Below are positions 44,207 to 53,724 of a stretch of 64,000 nucleotides of DNA, piece by piece. The position numbers and the translations under genes were made by a program. Under the pieces are notes generated by a model that saw nothing but the letters and a program-made list of their open reading frames with translations, was not told the DNA's origin and made no database searches. Position 1 is the stretch's first letter; every line of letters starts with the position of its first letter. This stretch comes from Paenibacillus endoradicis (lineage in GTDB: Bacteria > Bacillota > Bacilli > Paenibacillales > Paenibacillaceae): positions 326,409 through 390,408 of the forward strand of contig NZ_JANQBB010000007.1 in the NCBI RefSeq assembly GCF_024721975.1, written 5' to 3'.

Positions 44207-45643
44207 GTGCGTTCAAGAAGGATTGTATTATTTACCTTAGGGATGTCAATGGCTATTCCTATACTATTTTATTTTTGGATAAGTCCACTACAACTTACTA
44301 ATCCATCGTCGGCTATCTCTTCATTAATAGTAGTTATCGCTATAGTAGCAATATTAGCTATCGTTATATCTGTAGCTATAGGGATAGTAGCTCAAAAAGT
44401 AAGGAATATAAAATTAATATTTGTGTCGCTGGCTTATGCATCATTGGCAGCAATGGTATTATTACATGGTCTTGCACTACCGGAGTTACTGAATGAGAAT
44501 CTGCAAAATAGTTATATTTATGCTCAGTTAAGTTTGGTTCTCTCCACGGTGTGGTTATGGCTTAGTGCATTATCAGCAGATCACCGTTTAGTGCGATGGC
44601 TTACAACGAAAAAATCATACTTATTGCCGACATGGTGTGCATTATTAGTATTGTTAGGCACACTAATTTGGGTCTTTCCAGACCAGCATTTTCTACATTT
44701 TATGTATAGTGAATTAGGTAAACGTCTACTTACATTGACGGTTCTATTATTCAATACTTGGGTGGTATATCGCCATCTGATTACATATATGGCTTCTCGA
44801 TTTTCTATTCAATTAGCTATTGTCTATAGTACTGGTTGGATGAATACCGCTCAGATCGTATTGATTACAACATCACCGAGTAATTTGGGCTGGTGGGGGT
44901 ATCATATCTTATTATTCCTTTCCGTAATTGCAGTAACATTGATGATAATTGGTGAATACAAGCATGCAGAATCATTATCGGTATCAGTAAAACGTTTATA
45001 TCGAGCAGATCCTGATAGTTGGATTCAGACGTATTTAACGCCAAGTGTGAAAGATTTAGTACTGAAAACAGAAACTAAAGACGCTTATACAGCAGGGCAC
45101 AACTATCGAGTTACAGTATATGCATTAAAACTAGGAGAAGAATTAGGACTTTCTTCCTCGCAATTGAGATCAATTGCACAAGGTGGCCTCGTCCACGACG
45201 TAGGAAAATTACATATTCCTGATTATGTGCTGAATAAGCCAGGGAAACTAACAGATTCAGAAAGACAACTTATCGAGAAACATCCAGTGGATGGTTATAA
45301 TATGTGTAAGCAAGTAGGGTTTATGATTGAAGAACTAGCTATTATCCGATCTCATCATGAAAAATGGAATGGAACGGGATATCCTGATCATCTGGTTGGT
45401 GAAGATATCCCATTAGTTGCTAGAGTAACTGCAGTCGCAGACGTATATGACGCATTAACATCTTCTCGTTCTTATCGGAAAGCAATGTCTCATGAAAAGG
45501 CAATGGTTATTTTAATAGAAGAAAGCGGAAGTCATTTTGACCCCGAATGTATTGAGGCTTGGAAGAAGGTCGTTGAAGAAGAGAAAGAGTTTTTTGATCA
45601 GATGCTCACTAATCCTATGGGGATGAAGAGAGTTTTAAGTTAG
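44207..45643 (+). CDS. Membrane HD-GYP phosphodiesterase
   Basis: A 478-residue protein with about eight membrane helices in its first ~270 residues and a cytoplasmic HD-GYP domain that should degrade cyclic-di-GMP. The domain has His-Asp at 330-331 (VHDVGKLHIP), HHEKWNGTGYPDHL with GYP at 391-393, and ADVYDALTSSRSYRKAM. The GTG at 44207 follows GGGAGGA with suitable spacing. It is 41 bp downstream of the GGDEF-EAL gene and probably cotranscribed with it, so maker and breaker of the same messenger are encoded together. Confidence 0.92.
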   Translation: MRSRRIVLFTLGMSMAIPILFYFWISPLQLTNPSSAISSLIVVIAIVAILAIVISVAIGIVAQKVRNIKLIFVSLAYASLAAMVLLHGLALPELLNENLQNSYIYAQLSLVLSTVWLWLSALSADHRLVRWLTTKKSYLLPTWCALLVLLGTLIWVFPDQHFLHFMYSELGKRLLTLTVLLFNTWVVYRHLITYMASRFSIQLAIVYSTGWMNTAQIVLITTSPSNLGWWGYHILLFLSVIAVTLMIIGEYKHAESLSVSVKRLYRADPDSWIQTYLTPSVKDLVLKTETKDAYTAGHNYRVTVYALKLGEELGLSSSQLRSIAQGGLVHDVGKLHIPDYVLNKPGKLTDSERQLIEKHPVDGYNMCKQVGFMIEELAIIRSHHEKWNGTGYPDHLVGEDIPLVARVTAVADVYDALTSSRSYRKAMSHEKAMVILIEESGSHFDPECIEAWKKVVEEEKEFFDQMLTNPMGMKRVLS

Positions 45644-45719
45644 ATATGCTTCCGAAGCCACTTTTTATTTGGAAGAAGCACATCAAGTAGTTAATAAAAA
45701 GTTTTAGGAGGACCAGGAA

Positions 45720-48700
45720 ATGAATCGGTTATCTTTAAAAACTAAAGGTATTATTATTATCGTTATCATTTCACTAGTACCACTAATGATTGCTGGTCTT
45801 TATAATTATTATACAGTCAAGCAGGATATGATTCAGACGGAAATTGATAAAGTAATTTTGAAGCAAGAAAGTCGCTCGTTTGTTACGAATGCTTGGATTA
45901 ATACTCGCATTGCAGAAGTGATGGTCATGAGTCGTAATGCCGCAATGCAATCAGCGAATCTCAATGATATCGTTGAATACTTATCTAACGAGCAACAAAA
46001 AAACCAATTCTACTATGATGAGATTGGTTTTTTTGATGTAAAAGGGAATGTTACAAGTGTCAATGACACACCCACATCGCTTCAATACAAATCAACTTTT
46101 CTTCCAGTGCTTCGTGGAGAAGTTGTTATTACGGATCCATTACCTTCTGTCTTATCTAATGATCTGCAAAGTTACGTTTCTGTACCGGTATTCTCACAAA
46201 GTGGTGAGATTATAGGTGCAATTTATGTTTCTTATAAATTTCAATCTGCAAATTATGTGAAATCATTACTAGTCGACGATGGCAATTTATATTTGTATAA
46301 CAATGATGGTAATCTGCTAATTGCGAATGATTCAGGTACAATCAATCCAAGCACAATGGAAAAATTACAATTCAAGCTTCAGAATATAACAGTAAGTCAA
46401 AAAGCCAATACTTCAGGAAGTATGCATTATAAGCTAGATGGATATTCTTTCATATTATTCTATCAACATATTGAAGGTACAAATTGGATCATTATTGAAG
46501 TAACAGACTCTTCAAGATTGCAAGAGATCGCTGCGCCAACATTGTGGAGAATAGTTGTATCTATTGCGTTAGCAGTCATTATTATCGCACTCCTTTTTTA
46601 TGTTTATTTCGAGTCTATCATTACTCGATTACAAGATATATTGCGCGTGACGAAACTAGCTGCAGAAGGATCATTCGATGGTGAGCATCTTGATGCATAT
46701 AGTAGTGATGAAATTGGAAACTTAGCTAATTCTGTTAATGGTATGATGGGGCGATTACAAGTAATGTTTAATCGGCTAGATGCTGTTATTAATCAGAACA
46801 AAAGTCCAGTACTAGTTATGGATGAGAAGTATTATATTACGTACCTTAATAAGGCTGCGGAAGAAATGCTAGGTTATACAAGTGAAGAAGTAGTAGGGAA
46901 AGTTACACCATTATTGTTTATGGATTTGGAAGAAGTGAAAGTAAGAGCGGAGCAAGTTTCTGAGCAATTAGGTAGAAAAATTCAACCAGGGATAGAGCTT
47001 TTTATTGAGTTGCGTAAAAACTACCCTAGTTACGATTTTGAACTGTCCTTATTTAGAAAAGATGGAAAAAGAATTCCAGTCTACAATCGTTCTAGTAGTC
47101 TTACAGATAGAAAAGGAAAATTAACAGGGATTATTGCTATATTAACTGATTTGTCGGAACAAAGAGCGATTGAAAATGTTAGAAATCGTTTACAACTTAT
47201 TGTTGAATCTGCGATGGATTTAATTGCTTCCGTAGATCGCCATGCTCATTTAATTTATATTAACGAAGCAGGCAAAAAAATATTAGGGATTGAACATAAC
47301 GAGTGGGAAATGCAACCTATATCACAATATTTACCAAGCCATCTATATCGGATATTAATTAAAGGTTGCATTAAAGCGAGAAAACACGGTTATTTTGAAA
47401 CGGATGCACAATTCCAGAACAGTAATGGAAAACATATTAATGTTTCAATTGTCATTGTAGCACATCGAGATTCATACAATGGTGATCTCATGTATTCCTG
47501 TATTTCTCGTGATATTACAGAACAAGTAGAAATTCAACAAAAACTTGTACAAGCAACGGAATCTGCAGAAGAAGCTAGTAGAGTTAAAAGTAACTTCCTT
47601 GCACTAATGAGTCACGAGATTAGAACACCTTTAAACGGAATAATTGGTTTGTCGCAGTTGCTACAAAAAACAGAACTAGATGCTTTGCAACGTGAATATG
47701 CTAATCGGATGAAAGACTCATCGGATATGTTATTAAATATCGTTACTGGTATTCTTGATTTTTCTAAATTAGAAGTAAATATGATTGAGCCCGACTTTAC
47801 TGAATTCCAAATACGAGTTGTAATGAATCATTTGGCGGATCAATTAAGTGTATTTCTAGGTGGTAAAGATCAGTTTGAATTCAAAATAGATGTGGCACCA
47901 CAGATTCCGATTCATATGATTGGTGATGCATTACGCTTAGAACAAATTCTATCTAATCTTTGTGTTAATGCCATCAAATTTACAAAGCAAGGAATCGTTG
48001 AATTAAATATTGAAATGTTAGAGGAAACGAATGAGCATGTGACACTGAAATTTTCCGTGAAGGATACTGGAATTGGAATGAATGAAGAACAGTTAGAATA
48101 TTTGTTCAAACCATTCACACAAGCAGATTCCTCTACAACAAGGAAGTATGGTGGTACTGGGTTAGGGTTAGTCATATCACGTGATCTCGTTCAATTATTA
48201 GGTGGTCAATTATTAGTAGAAAGCGAATTTAGAGTTGGTAGTAGCTTTACATTTGAACTGCCGTTTGTGAAAGTGCATCAGCAACAAACAAAGGAGCACC
48301 TAGTGAATGATCATTCATTAGATCGCTTAGTTTGGATCGTTGAAGACAGTGATATTATGGCAGATTATTGGAATCAGCTGCTAACATCACAACAGTATTC
48401 ATCGATGCGCATGAAAACATGGAAACAAGCCTATTATAGATTGCTTCGATTAGGTGAGGGAGCTTATCCAACATTTATTTTGCTTGATATGGAAATGAAT
48501 GATATGTATGGGATGGAAACATGGATAGATTTTTGTAATGAGGCAGCATGTAAAGGTATTTCTATAATCGCTATCACAACAGCCTATGGTCGAGAAGAGT
48601 TACTATTGTTAGGAAGAGATCATCAGCCTGAACGAATACTAACGAAACCAGTAACTGCAATGCGTTTTATTGAGGCAATCCATTCAAATATAGATGAGAA

Positions 48701-49556
48701 TGTCGAGCCACAACTAATAAAAACTAGAACTGTACCGGACGAAGCTGAACTTACAATTGGAGCAAATATTAAAGTTTTACTTGCTGAAGACAATAAAGTG
48801 AATCAATTAGTTGCAGTTGAAATGCTAAAGCATTGTCATTGTAATGTGACTGTTGCTAGTAACGGTATAGAGGCAATTGCATGCTTGTCAGAAGAAGATT
48901 ATGATCTTGTACTTATGGATATTCATATGCCTGAAATGGATGGTATGGAAGCTGTACGGCAAATAAGAAATAATCCTAAATATAAAGATTTGCCTATCAT
49001 TGCACTTACAGCTAACGTTCTAGTTTCTGACCATGAGCAATACTTGCGAATTGGAATGAATACGGTTGTTACGAAACCAATTTCAATGGAGCAACTTCAA
49101 CAGATTATTGTTACGTATACTCCATTATCCAATATGGTAGCAGTAACTAGTGAAACAGGGCATACTATTTCAGACCAAAAGCATATAATGCAACAATTGT
49201 TATTGCTCAATGTCGTACAAGCTGATATAGCTATCGAGCGGTTAAATGGTAAAGTTAATATTTATATTCATATGTTAAAACAATTTATTGAAGATTATAT
49301 AGACTTTGCCTCCCGCATTAGAACCTACTTAGAGTTAGGACAATTTGATGAAATAAGTAGATCATTGCATACTTTGAAAGGTTCATCGAGCTATTTAGAA
49401 GCACAAGCACTTAATGCTCTTTCTATAGTAGGTGAAAAACTATTGAAAGATAAGGATTATAGTAAACTACCTGGTTGTATTGAAATGATAGACTATGAAA
49501 TACTACTTTTTGAACAACAAGTGAGAAAAGTGTTAAGTAATACTAATAATATTTAA
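45720..49556 (+). CDS. Large hybrid sensor histidine kinase with two receivers and Hpt
   Basis: A 1278-residue phosphorelay protein. In order: membrane helix (~10-30), extracellular Cache-like sensor (~35-275), second helix (~278-300), HAMP, two PAS domains (~360-470 and ~490-600), HisKA with His632 in LMSHEIRTPLNG, ATPase with GTGLGLVIS, a receiver with Asp923 (ILLDMEMND) and Lys in LTKPV, a second receiver with Asp1067 (LVLMDIHMPEMDG), and Hpt with His1217 (LHTLKGSSSYLE). All phosphotransfer residues are intact, so an internal His-Asp-His relay is possible. AGGAGG precedes the ATG. An OmpR-type regulator follows. Confidence 0.93.
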   Translation: MNRLSLKTKGIIIIVIISLVPLMIAGLYNYYTVKQDMIQTEIDKVILKQESRSFVTNAWINTRIAEVMVMSRNAAMQSANLNDIVEYLSNEQQKNQFYYDEIGFFDVKGNVTSVNDTPTSLQYKSTFLPVLRGEVVITDPLPSVLSNDLQSYVSVPVFSQSGEIIGAIYVSYKFQSANYVKSLLVDDGNLYLYNNDGNLLIANDSGTINPSTMEKLQFKLQNITVSQKANTSGSMHYKLDGYSFILFYQHIEGTNWIIIEVTDSSRLQEIAAPTLWRIVVSIALAVIIIALLFYVYFESIITRLQDILRVTKLAAEGSFDGEHLDAYSSDEIGNLANSVNGMMGRLQVMFNRLDAVINQNKSPVLVMDEKYYITYLNKAAEEMLGYTSEEVVGKVTPLLFMDLEEVKVRAEQVSEQLGRKIQPGIELFIELRKNYPSYDFELSLFRKDGKRIPVYNRSSSLTDRKGKLTGIIAILTDLSEQRAIENVRNRLQLIVESAMDLIASVDRHAHLIYINEAGKKILGIEHNEWEMQPISQYLPSHLYRILIKGCIKARKHGYFETDAQFQNSNGKHINVSIVIVAHRDSYNGDLMYSCISRDITEQVEIQQKLVQATESAEEASRVKSNFLALMSHEIRTPLNGIIGLSQLLQKTELDALQREYANRMKDSSDMLLNIVTGILDFSKLEVNMIEPDFTEFQIRVVMNHLADQLSVFLGGKDQFEFKIDVAPQIPIHMIGDALRLEQILSNLCVNAIKFTKQGIVELNIEMLEETNEHVTLKFSVKDTGIGMNEEQLEYLFKPFTQADSSTTRKYGGTGLGLVISRDLVQLLGGQLLVESEFRVGSSFTFELPFVKVHQQQTKEHLVNDHSLDRLVWIVEDSDIMADYWNQLLTSQQYSSMRMKTWKQAYYRLLRLGEGAYPTFILLDMEMNDMYGMETWIDFCNEAACKGISIIAITTAYGREELLLLGRDHQPERILTKPVTAMRFIEAIHSNIDENVEPQLIKTRTVPDEAELTIGANIKVLLAEDNKVNQLVAVEMLKHCHCNVTVASNGIEAIACLSEEDYDLVLMDIHMPEMDGMEAVRQIRNNPKYKDLPIIALTANVLVSDHEQYLRIGMNTVVTKPISMEQLQQIIVTYTPLSNMVAVTSETGHTISDQKHIMQQLLLLNVVQADIAIERLNGKVNIYIHMLKQFIEDYIDFASRIRTYLELGQFDEISRSLHTLKGSSSYLEAQALNALSIVGEKLLKDKDYSKLPGCIEMIDYEILLFEQQVRKVLSNTNNI

Positions 49557-49673
49557 CATTTTCCTCATAAAATTCTAACAAATGATTGAGGACAAGCTCA
49601 GGATGTTGTATTATTATACTAAATTAACCTATTTACGTTTTATATTGTGCAACAAATTGTGAGGGTGACGTCA

Positions 49674-50384
49674 ATGTATAAGGTTCTTATTATTGAAGAT
49701 GACGTTATGATGAATAACATGTTGTCCATGTACTTAACCGAAGAAGGGTATGAAGTACAACAAGCTTTCAATGGGACAACAGGTTTACATACGGCATCTC
49801 ACTTTAGTCCACATATTATTTTATTAGACCTTATTTTGCCAGATATTGATGGTATTTCGATCTGTTCAGAAGTACGATTGACTTCTAACGTACCAATTAT
49901 GATACTGTCCATGAAAAGTGAAGTTTCTGAACGAGTCCAAGCCTTAAAGGCCGGGGCAGATGATTATTTGTGTAAGCCGTTCAGCATGCATGAATTAACA
50001 GCAAGAGTGGAAGCACTTATTCGTCGCTCGATTCAAACCATTGATAAACTAGTTAATAGTAGTCGAATGGAAGTAGCCGTCGATGAAGATACCAATGCAA
50101 TCCGTCTTGATCATGAGCGTCGTCTCTTAATTGTACGCGAAGAGCCTGTCGAAACAACTTTCTCTGAATATGAAATTATGAGACTGTTTTTGTCTGCACC
50201 TAATAAAGTGTTTAGTAGAGAAGAATTAATAAGTACGTTAAGAGGCTTTGATTCATTTGTAACGGATCGTTCTATTGATGTACATATTGTTAATTTGCGA
50301 AAAAAGATAGAGAAAAATCCAAGAGAACCAAAGCTTATTAAAACAGTGTGGGGATTTGGTTACAAGTATTCACCTAACGCTTAA
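49674..50384 (+). CDS. OmpR-family response regulator
   Basis: A 236-residue DNA-binding regulator. Receiver: LIIEDD, Asp52 in ILLDLILPDIDG, Thr/Ser switch in MILSMKS and Lys in CKPFSMHEL. The C-terminal winged helix carries EPVETTFSEYEIMRLFLS and DVHIVNLRKKIEKNP with GFGYKY at the end. The ATG at 49674 follows GAGGGTGA; a GTG 27 bases earlier lacks a site. Its position directly after the hybrid kinase suggests it receives phosphate from the Hpt of that protein, though this is not shown. Confidence 0.92.
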   Translation: MYKVLIIEDDVMMNNMLSMYLTEEGYEVQQAFNGTTGLHTASHFSPHIILLDLILPDIDGISICSEVRLTSNVPIMILSMKSEVSERVQALKAGADDYLCKPFSMHELTARVEALIRRSIQTIDKLVNSSRMEVAVDEDTNAIRLDHERRLLIVREEPVETTFSEYEIMRLFLSAPNKVFSREELISTLRGFDSFVTDRSIDVHIVNLRKKIEKNPREPKLIKTVWGFGYKYSPNA

Positions 50385-50395
50385 TGAATGAATAG

Positions 50396-50424
50396 AACTG
50401 CTCCTAAAAAGGGCAGTTTTTTTA
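50396..50424 (+). terminator. Terminator after the OmpR-type gene
   Basis: A short stem AACTGCTCC with GGGCAGTT (50396-50404, 50411-50418) is followed by T residues. Confidence 0.75.
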
Positions 50425-50509
50425 ATATGCCTATTACAAAAATTGTAAAAATATGCAATAATTAATAGAGTGGGTAAGCTGTAATCTCAATTAGGTGAGG
50501 TGTAGTACA

Positions 50510-51724
50510 ATGCTAATGATAACTGTAGAATGGGAGAGTATGTTTGCCAACATCAGTGGAGATCAGCTCATAACATACAATAAGTTAGAGAAGCAGTTAT
50601 GGCAATTAATTGTGCATCAATTCCCTACTGAAGGTAATATGGAGTGGGCTGCTGTTGAACGCTTACGAGCGGGATACTATCGAATAAAATATTACACCCC
50701 TCAACACTTAGAGCCAATCGAGCGTATATTACTAAAGATCAAAAATAATATCGAACAACAAATACAAATCGACGGTGAGCGTTATTATATTCATATATAT
50801 ATGGGAGTGTATCAATACGATTATGATAGTCAAAATAGAATAGAAATTACCCGAAGCGAAATTGCACTGAAATTTGCAAAGACGGATGGCAACCATCGAG
50901 TATTTATATACGAACATGAAATGATTGTACAATTAGAGAGAAAATTATTGGTAGAAGGACTCATGAGGGAAGCAATTAATGATGAACATTTCACTTTAGA
51001 CTTTCAACCAATCTACCAATTACAGGCCAAGCAATTGATTGGTTTTGAAGCTCTCTTGCGTTGGGAACATTCGATATACGGTAAAGTTAGTCCATTAGAA
51101 TTTATCGCTGTTGCTGAAAAAAGTGGATTAATTAATCCTTTAGGTGCTTGGGTTATTGAGGAAGCATGTAAAGAGATGAGCAGAATTAGTAGTTATCTTC
51201 CTAATAACATCTTAAAAATATATATTAATCTATCACCACTACAACTGTATAATCAAGATATTGTAGACAATGCATGTCGTTGTTCAGATAAGTATGGAAT
51301 TTCTCATCATCTCATTCAGTTTGAATTAACAGAATGTACATTTTCACTAGTAGATAAGAGGATCATTAACACCATTAATGATTTGCAACAAGCGGGTTTC
51401 ATTATTGCTATTGATGATTTTGGTGTAGGTTATTCAACGCTAGAAAGCTTAAGCATTTTACCAATTCAATGTGTCAAATTAGATCAGTCGTTTGTAAAGC
51501 ATATGGAACATGATGAAAAACATTACGCGATAGTGAAAAACATCCTTCTTCTTTCTAATGAAATAAAAGTAGACTTAATCGCAGAGGGTGTAGAAAGTAT
51601 GGCACAACAGCAATTATTAGAAGATCTTGGTTGTCTACTTGCACAAGGCAATTTCTTTAGTAAGCCAATTCCTTCTCATATGATTGATCAAAATAAACTT
51701 AGAGATTTGTTAAGTGCCATATAA
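50510..51724 (+). CDS. Degenerate GGDEF plus EAL phosphodiesterase
   Basis: A 404-residue cytosolic protein. The first ~140 residues look like a GGDEF fold without its signature, ending in the typical KTDGNHRVFIYE strand; it probably has a regulatory role. The EAL domain has EALLRWEH (~180), the metal-binding Asn in INLSPLQL, FELTEC, the intact pair Asp302-Asp303 in DDFGVGYSTL, VKLDQSFV and AEGVES, so it should hydrolyse c-di-GMP. The ATG at 50510 has AGGTGAGGTG upstream. It is the third c-di-GMP gene in this cluster and the only one with a complete EAL active site. Confidence 0.9.
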   Translation: MLMITVEWESMFANISGDQLITYNKLEKQLWQLIVHQFPTEGNMEWAAVERLRAGYYRIKYYTPQHLEPIERILLKIKNNIEQQIQIDGERYYIHIYMGVYQYDYDSQNRIEITRSEIALKFAKTDGNHRVFIYEHEMIVQLERKLLVEGLMREAINDEHFTLDFQPIYQLQAKQLIGFEALLRWEHSIYGKVSPLEFIAVAEKSGLINPLGAWVIEEACKEMSRISSYLPNNILKIYINLSPLQLYNQDIVDNACRCSDKYGISHHLIQFELTECTFSLVDKRIINTINDLQQAGFIIAIDDFGVGYSTLESLSILPIQCVKLDQSFVKHMEHDEKHYAIVKNILLLSNEIKVDLIAEGVESMAQQQLLEDLGCLLAQGNFFSKPIPSHMIDQNKLRDLLSAI

Positions 51725-51771
51725 AAAAAGATTCCTAAGAAGTGAATTCATTCTTCTTAGGAATCTTTTTT
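51724..51771. terminator. Bidirectional terminator after the EAL gene
   Basis: An 18-19-bp stem (51724-51742 with 51753-51771) is flanked by A and T runs and lies between converging genes. Confidence 0.92.
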
Positions 51772-51777
51772 ATTAAA

Positions 51778-51996
51778 CTAAGAAACTTCTAAGTAAAGCT
51801 TCGTGCCATCATTATATTGTAGAATAGCAACATCGCGTACCATTTCTACGGATTGAATAGATTTCCACTTTTTACGGAAAGCAAAATCAAATTCAAGTTC
51901 ATGTAATTTATTATTAAGTTTTTGATAGTTATAAGATTTTTCAACAGTACAGAAAACAGGCACGGAACGATTTTTATAAGTAATGATTTTAACCAT
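51778..51996 (-). CDS. Small conserved-looking hypothetical protein
   Basis: A 72-residue soluble protein rich in Lys, Tyr and Val, with one Cys (Cys16), no signal and no membrane helix. I do not recognise the family. It ends just before a strong bidirectional terminator and has AGGAGG upstream of the ATG (11-base spacing), so it is likely a real, singly transcribed gene. Confidence 0.6.
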   Translation of the reverse strand: MVKIITYKNRSVPVFCTVEKSYNYQKLNNKLHELEFDFAFRKKWKSIQSVEMVRDVAILQYNDGTKLYLEVS

Positions 51997-52094
51997 ATTA
52001 CGAAAAGCCTCCTAAATCTTTATGTTTATATTATATGTAAATAGATTTAAGAGGACATGAATATATCGTTTAAAATTTGTTTATTATTCTAATA

Positions 52095-52733
52095 CTAATC
52101 TAACAAACTGATATAGTAATGTATGATCGCAATAATGGTGAGATGAAGAGGATAGAAGCTACGCCATATCCAGCTTGGAGCACGCCATTGGCTTAGTTTC
52201 CCAATTAAGTTTGGCTTGAAAGCTATAACATAAGTGATGATCATACTGTAAAATTGTATCTGCCATGAATTGTATACCATGAATATGATCTCAGCGATAA
52301 AGTGAATAGAAAACATTATTGTTGATGTTAAATAACGATAAATTAACATTAGAACTAATGCATACGCACCATAATCAAAAGGAACAATTTCTAGCAGAGC
52401 GATGCTAGCAACAGCGATGATTATCCTGAAAAATAGATTGATTTTCTTTATATCTAGTATTTTCAACGTAAGGAGACAGACTAATAAAGTAGCGATCACA
52501 TTAAAACGTAACACATCAAATGCCACTGTATATGGAAGTTGAGAAATAAGAGCAAGGAGTCCAATCCGCAATACATATTTTGAATAGTTTCGTGTACGGT
52601 GATAGCCAACAACCATGAGATATACGTAGAGAGGAAAAGAAAGACGACCTATTATTCTAAGCAGAAGCTCATTAGGGAAAAAGATAGCTCCTATATGGTC
52701 GATTAGCATGGTGAGCATGGCGATCCATTGCAT
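52095..52733 (-). CDS. TraX-family membrane protein
   Basis: A 212-residue membrane protein with about seven to eight helices. The N-terminus MQWIAMLTMLIDHIGAIFFP and the RIIGRLSFPLYVYLMVVGY segment are hallmarks of the TraX family, named after the F-pilin acetylase but widespread in Firmicute chromosomes. No conjugation genes are nearby, so a transfer role is unlikely. The ATG at 52733 has AAGGAG; an ATG 33 bases upstream lacks one. The 5' side directly abuts a full palindromic element, which would lie in its leader or promoter. Confidence 0.82.
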   Translation of the reverse strand: MQWIAMLTMLIDHIGAIFFPNELLLRIIGRLSFPLYVYLMVVGYHRTRNYSKYVLRIGLLALISQLPYTVAFDVLRFNVIATLLVCLLTLKILDIKKINLFFRIIIAVASIALLEIVPFDYGAYALVLMLIYRYLTSTIMFSIHFIAEIIFMVYNSWQIQFYSMIITYVIAFKPNLIGKLSQWRAPSWIWRSFYPLHLTIIAIIHYYISLLD

Positions 52734-52754
52734 GATGTAATCTCCTTCTATATA

Positions 52755-52936
52755 GAGGTAGTTCAAAAAACGGACTTTGATAACGATGAATGGCTTCGTA
52801 GTATAATCTACATCGAATATGAAGCGAAGTTGGGAAGTCCGTTACGCGTGTACCAATAACGTACACTTGCGTTTCCTCCTTCCGCAAGTAGCGCTCCATC
52901 TTCTCGGTTCTTAAAGCCCGTTTTTTGAACCTTTAT
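52755..52936 (+). repeat. Long palindromic element, full copy C1
   Basis: Starts GAGGTAGTTC; left arm 52761-52780 pairs with right arm 52911-52930 at nearly all positions. The arm core is CGGACTTT/AAAGCCCG, unlike the CACTTGT arms of the copies at 21 kb, yet complementarity is kept. The tip contains GTGTACCAATAACGTACAC. Confidence 0.82.
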
Positions 52937-52941
52937 TGGAA

Positions 52942-53030
52942 AAGGTAGTTCAAAAAGCGGACTTTAATAACGATGAATGGCTTCGTAGTATAATCTAGAT
53001 CGAATATGAAGCGAAAGCCCATTTTGAATG
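52942..53030 (+). repeat. Long palindromic element, internally deleted copy C2
   Basis: Begins AAGGTAGTTC six bases after C1 and matches its first ~75 bp almost exactly. It then jumps to GCGAAAGCCCATTTTGAA, a form of the right arm. The tip and most of the right half are deleted, leaving a short stem. Confidence 0.7.
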
Positions 53031-53039
53031 TGTATTATT

Positions 53040-53079
53040 AAAGAAAAAGCTGGAAGTATTATCTTCCAGCTTTTTCTTT
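53040..53079 (-). terminator. Terminator after the NUDIX gene
   Basis: A 17-bp perfect stem (53040-53056 with 53063-53079) with a 6-base loop lies 4 bp beyond the NUDIX stop. Confidence 0.92.
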
Positions 53080-53082
53080 GTA

Positions 53083-53724
53083 TTAGAGTGCTTCAATCGT
53101 ATCGAACACTTGTAAATAGTATTGGTCTTGACGTGGAACAAATTGATCTTTCGTTATTACAGTCGTATGTGATTGTAATGATGAAAGCTGCGACGCTTGT
53201 GACGGTATGTAGCCTGAAACTTCTAACTGTTCAATCTGTCCAAGAAATAATCTGCGTAATTGATTAAGTGGTGCTTCGTAGACGGCTAATACTTCTTCAA
53301 CTTGAAGCTGCCAATTTGGTAAAGGTCTTGGGCATTGTAAAGCGTAAACGTCACTAATTTCTCGATCGATATAACGTTTACCGCGAACTTCACCAACAGC
53401 TTCTTCTTTAACTTGCATGATATGATGTAGGTCTTCAAACTGGACGAGAAGTCCAACTTCTTCTGCTATTTCACGAATAGCATCTTGAAGTTGTTCACCT
53501 GCAGTTAGATGTCCTGCTACAGTAATATCGTAGCAAAGTGGGTTCGTATCTTTTTCTGCTTGTCGTTGCTGAAAGATAATGTATATTTCATCGTCGTGTT
53601 TCTCATAGATCCAACAATGAAAAGTTCGATGCCAATAACCATTAGCATGAGCTTCTCCTCGAGTCGCACGTCCTAGTGATCTTAACTGTTCATCATAGAT
53701 ATCAAACCATTCATCATTACTCAT
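53083..53724 (-). CDS. NUDIX hydrolase
   Basis: A 213-residue soluble pyrophosphohydrolase related to the isopentenyl-diphosphate-isomerase-like NUDIX group, as shown by HRTFHCWIYEK and CYDITVAGHLTAGE. The NUDIX box reads GHLTAGEQLQDAIREIAEEVGL (given here to show spacing in two halves: GHLTAGE, then six residues before REIAEEVGL), one residue shorter than the classic box but with metal-binding Glu residues kept. The start overlaps the mscL end by 8 bases and has little ribosome site of its own, so translation is probably coupled. The substrate is unknown. Confidence 0.87.
   Translation of the reverse strand: MSNDEWFDIYDEQLRSLGRATRGEAHANGYWHRTFHCWIYEKHDDEIYIIFQQRQAEKDTNPLCYDITVAGHLTAGEQLQDAIREIAEEVGLLVQFEDLHHIMQVKEEAVGEVRGKRYIDREISDVYALQCPRPLPNWQLQVEEVLAVYEAPLNQLRRLFLGQIEQLEVSGYIPSQASQLSSLQSHTTVITKDQFVPRQDQYYLQVFDTIEAL

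Noticed and set aside
52095..52733. Conjugative element suggested by a TraX-like gene
   Set aside because: TraX-family proteins are common in Firmicute chromosomes, and no relaxase, coupling protein, integrase or attachment site is in the window.
53083..53724. Broken NUDIX enzyme because the box is one residue short
   Set aside because: The metal-binding Glu residues and flanks are intact, and I recall a six-residue spacing in the IDI-like subgroup, so it was kept as a normal gene.
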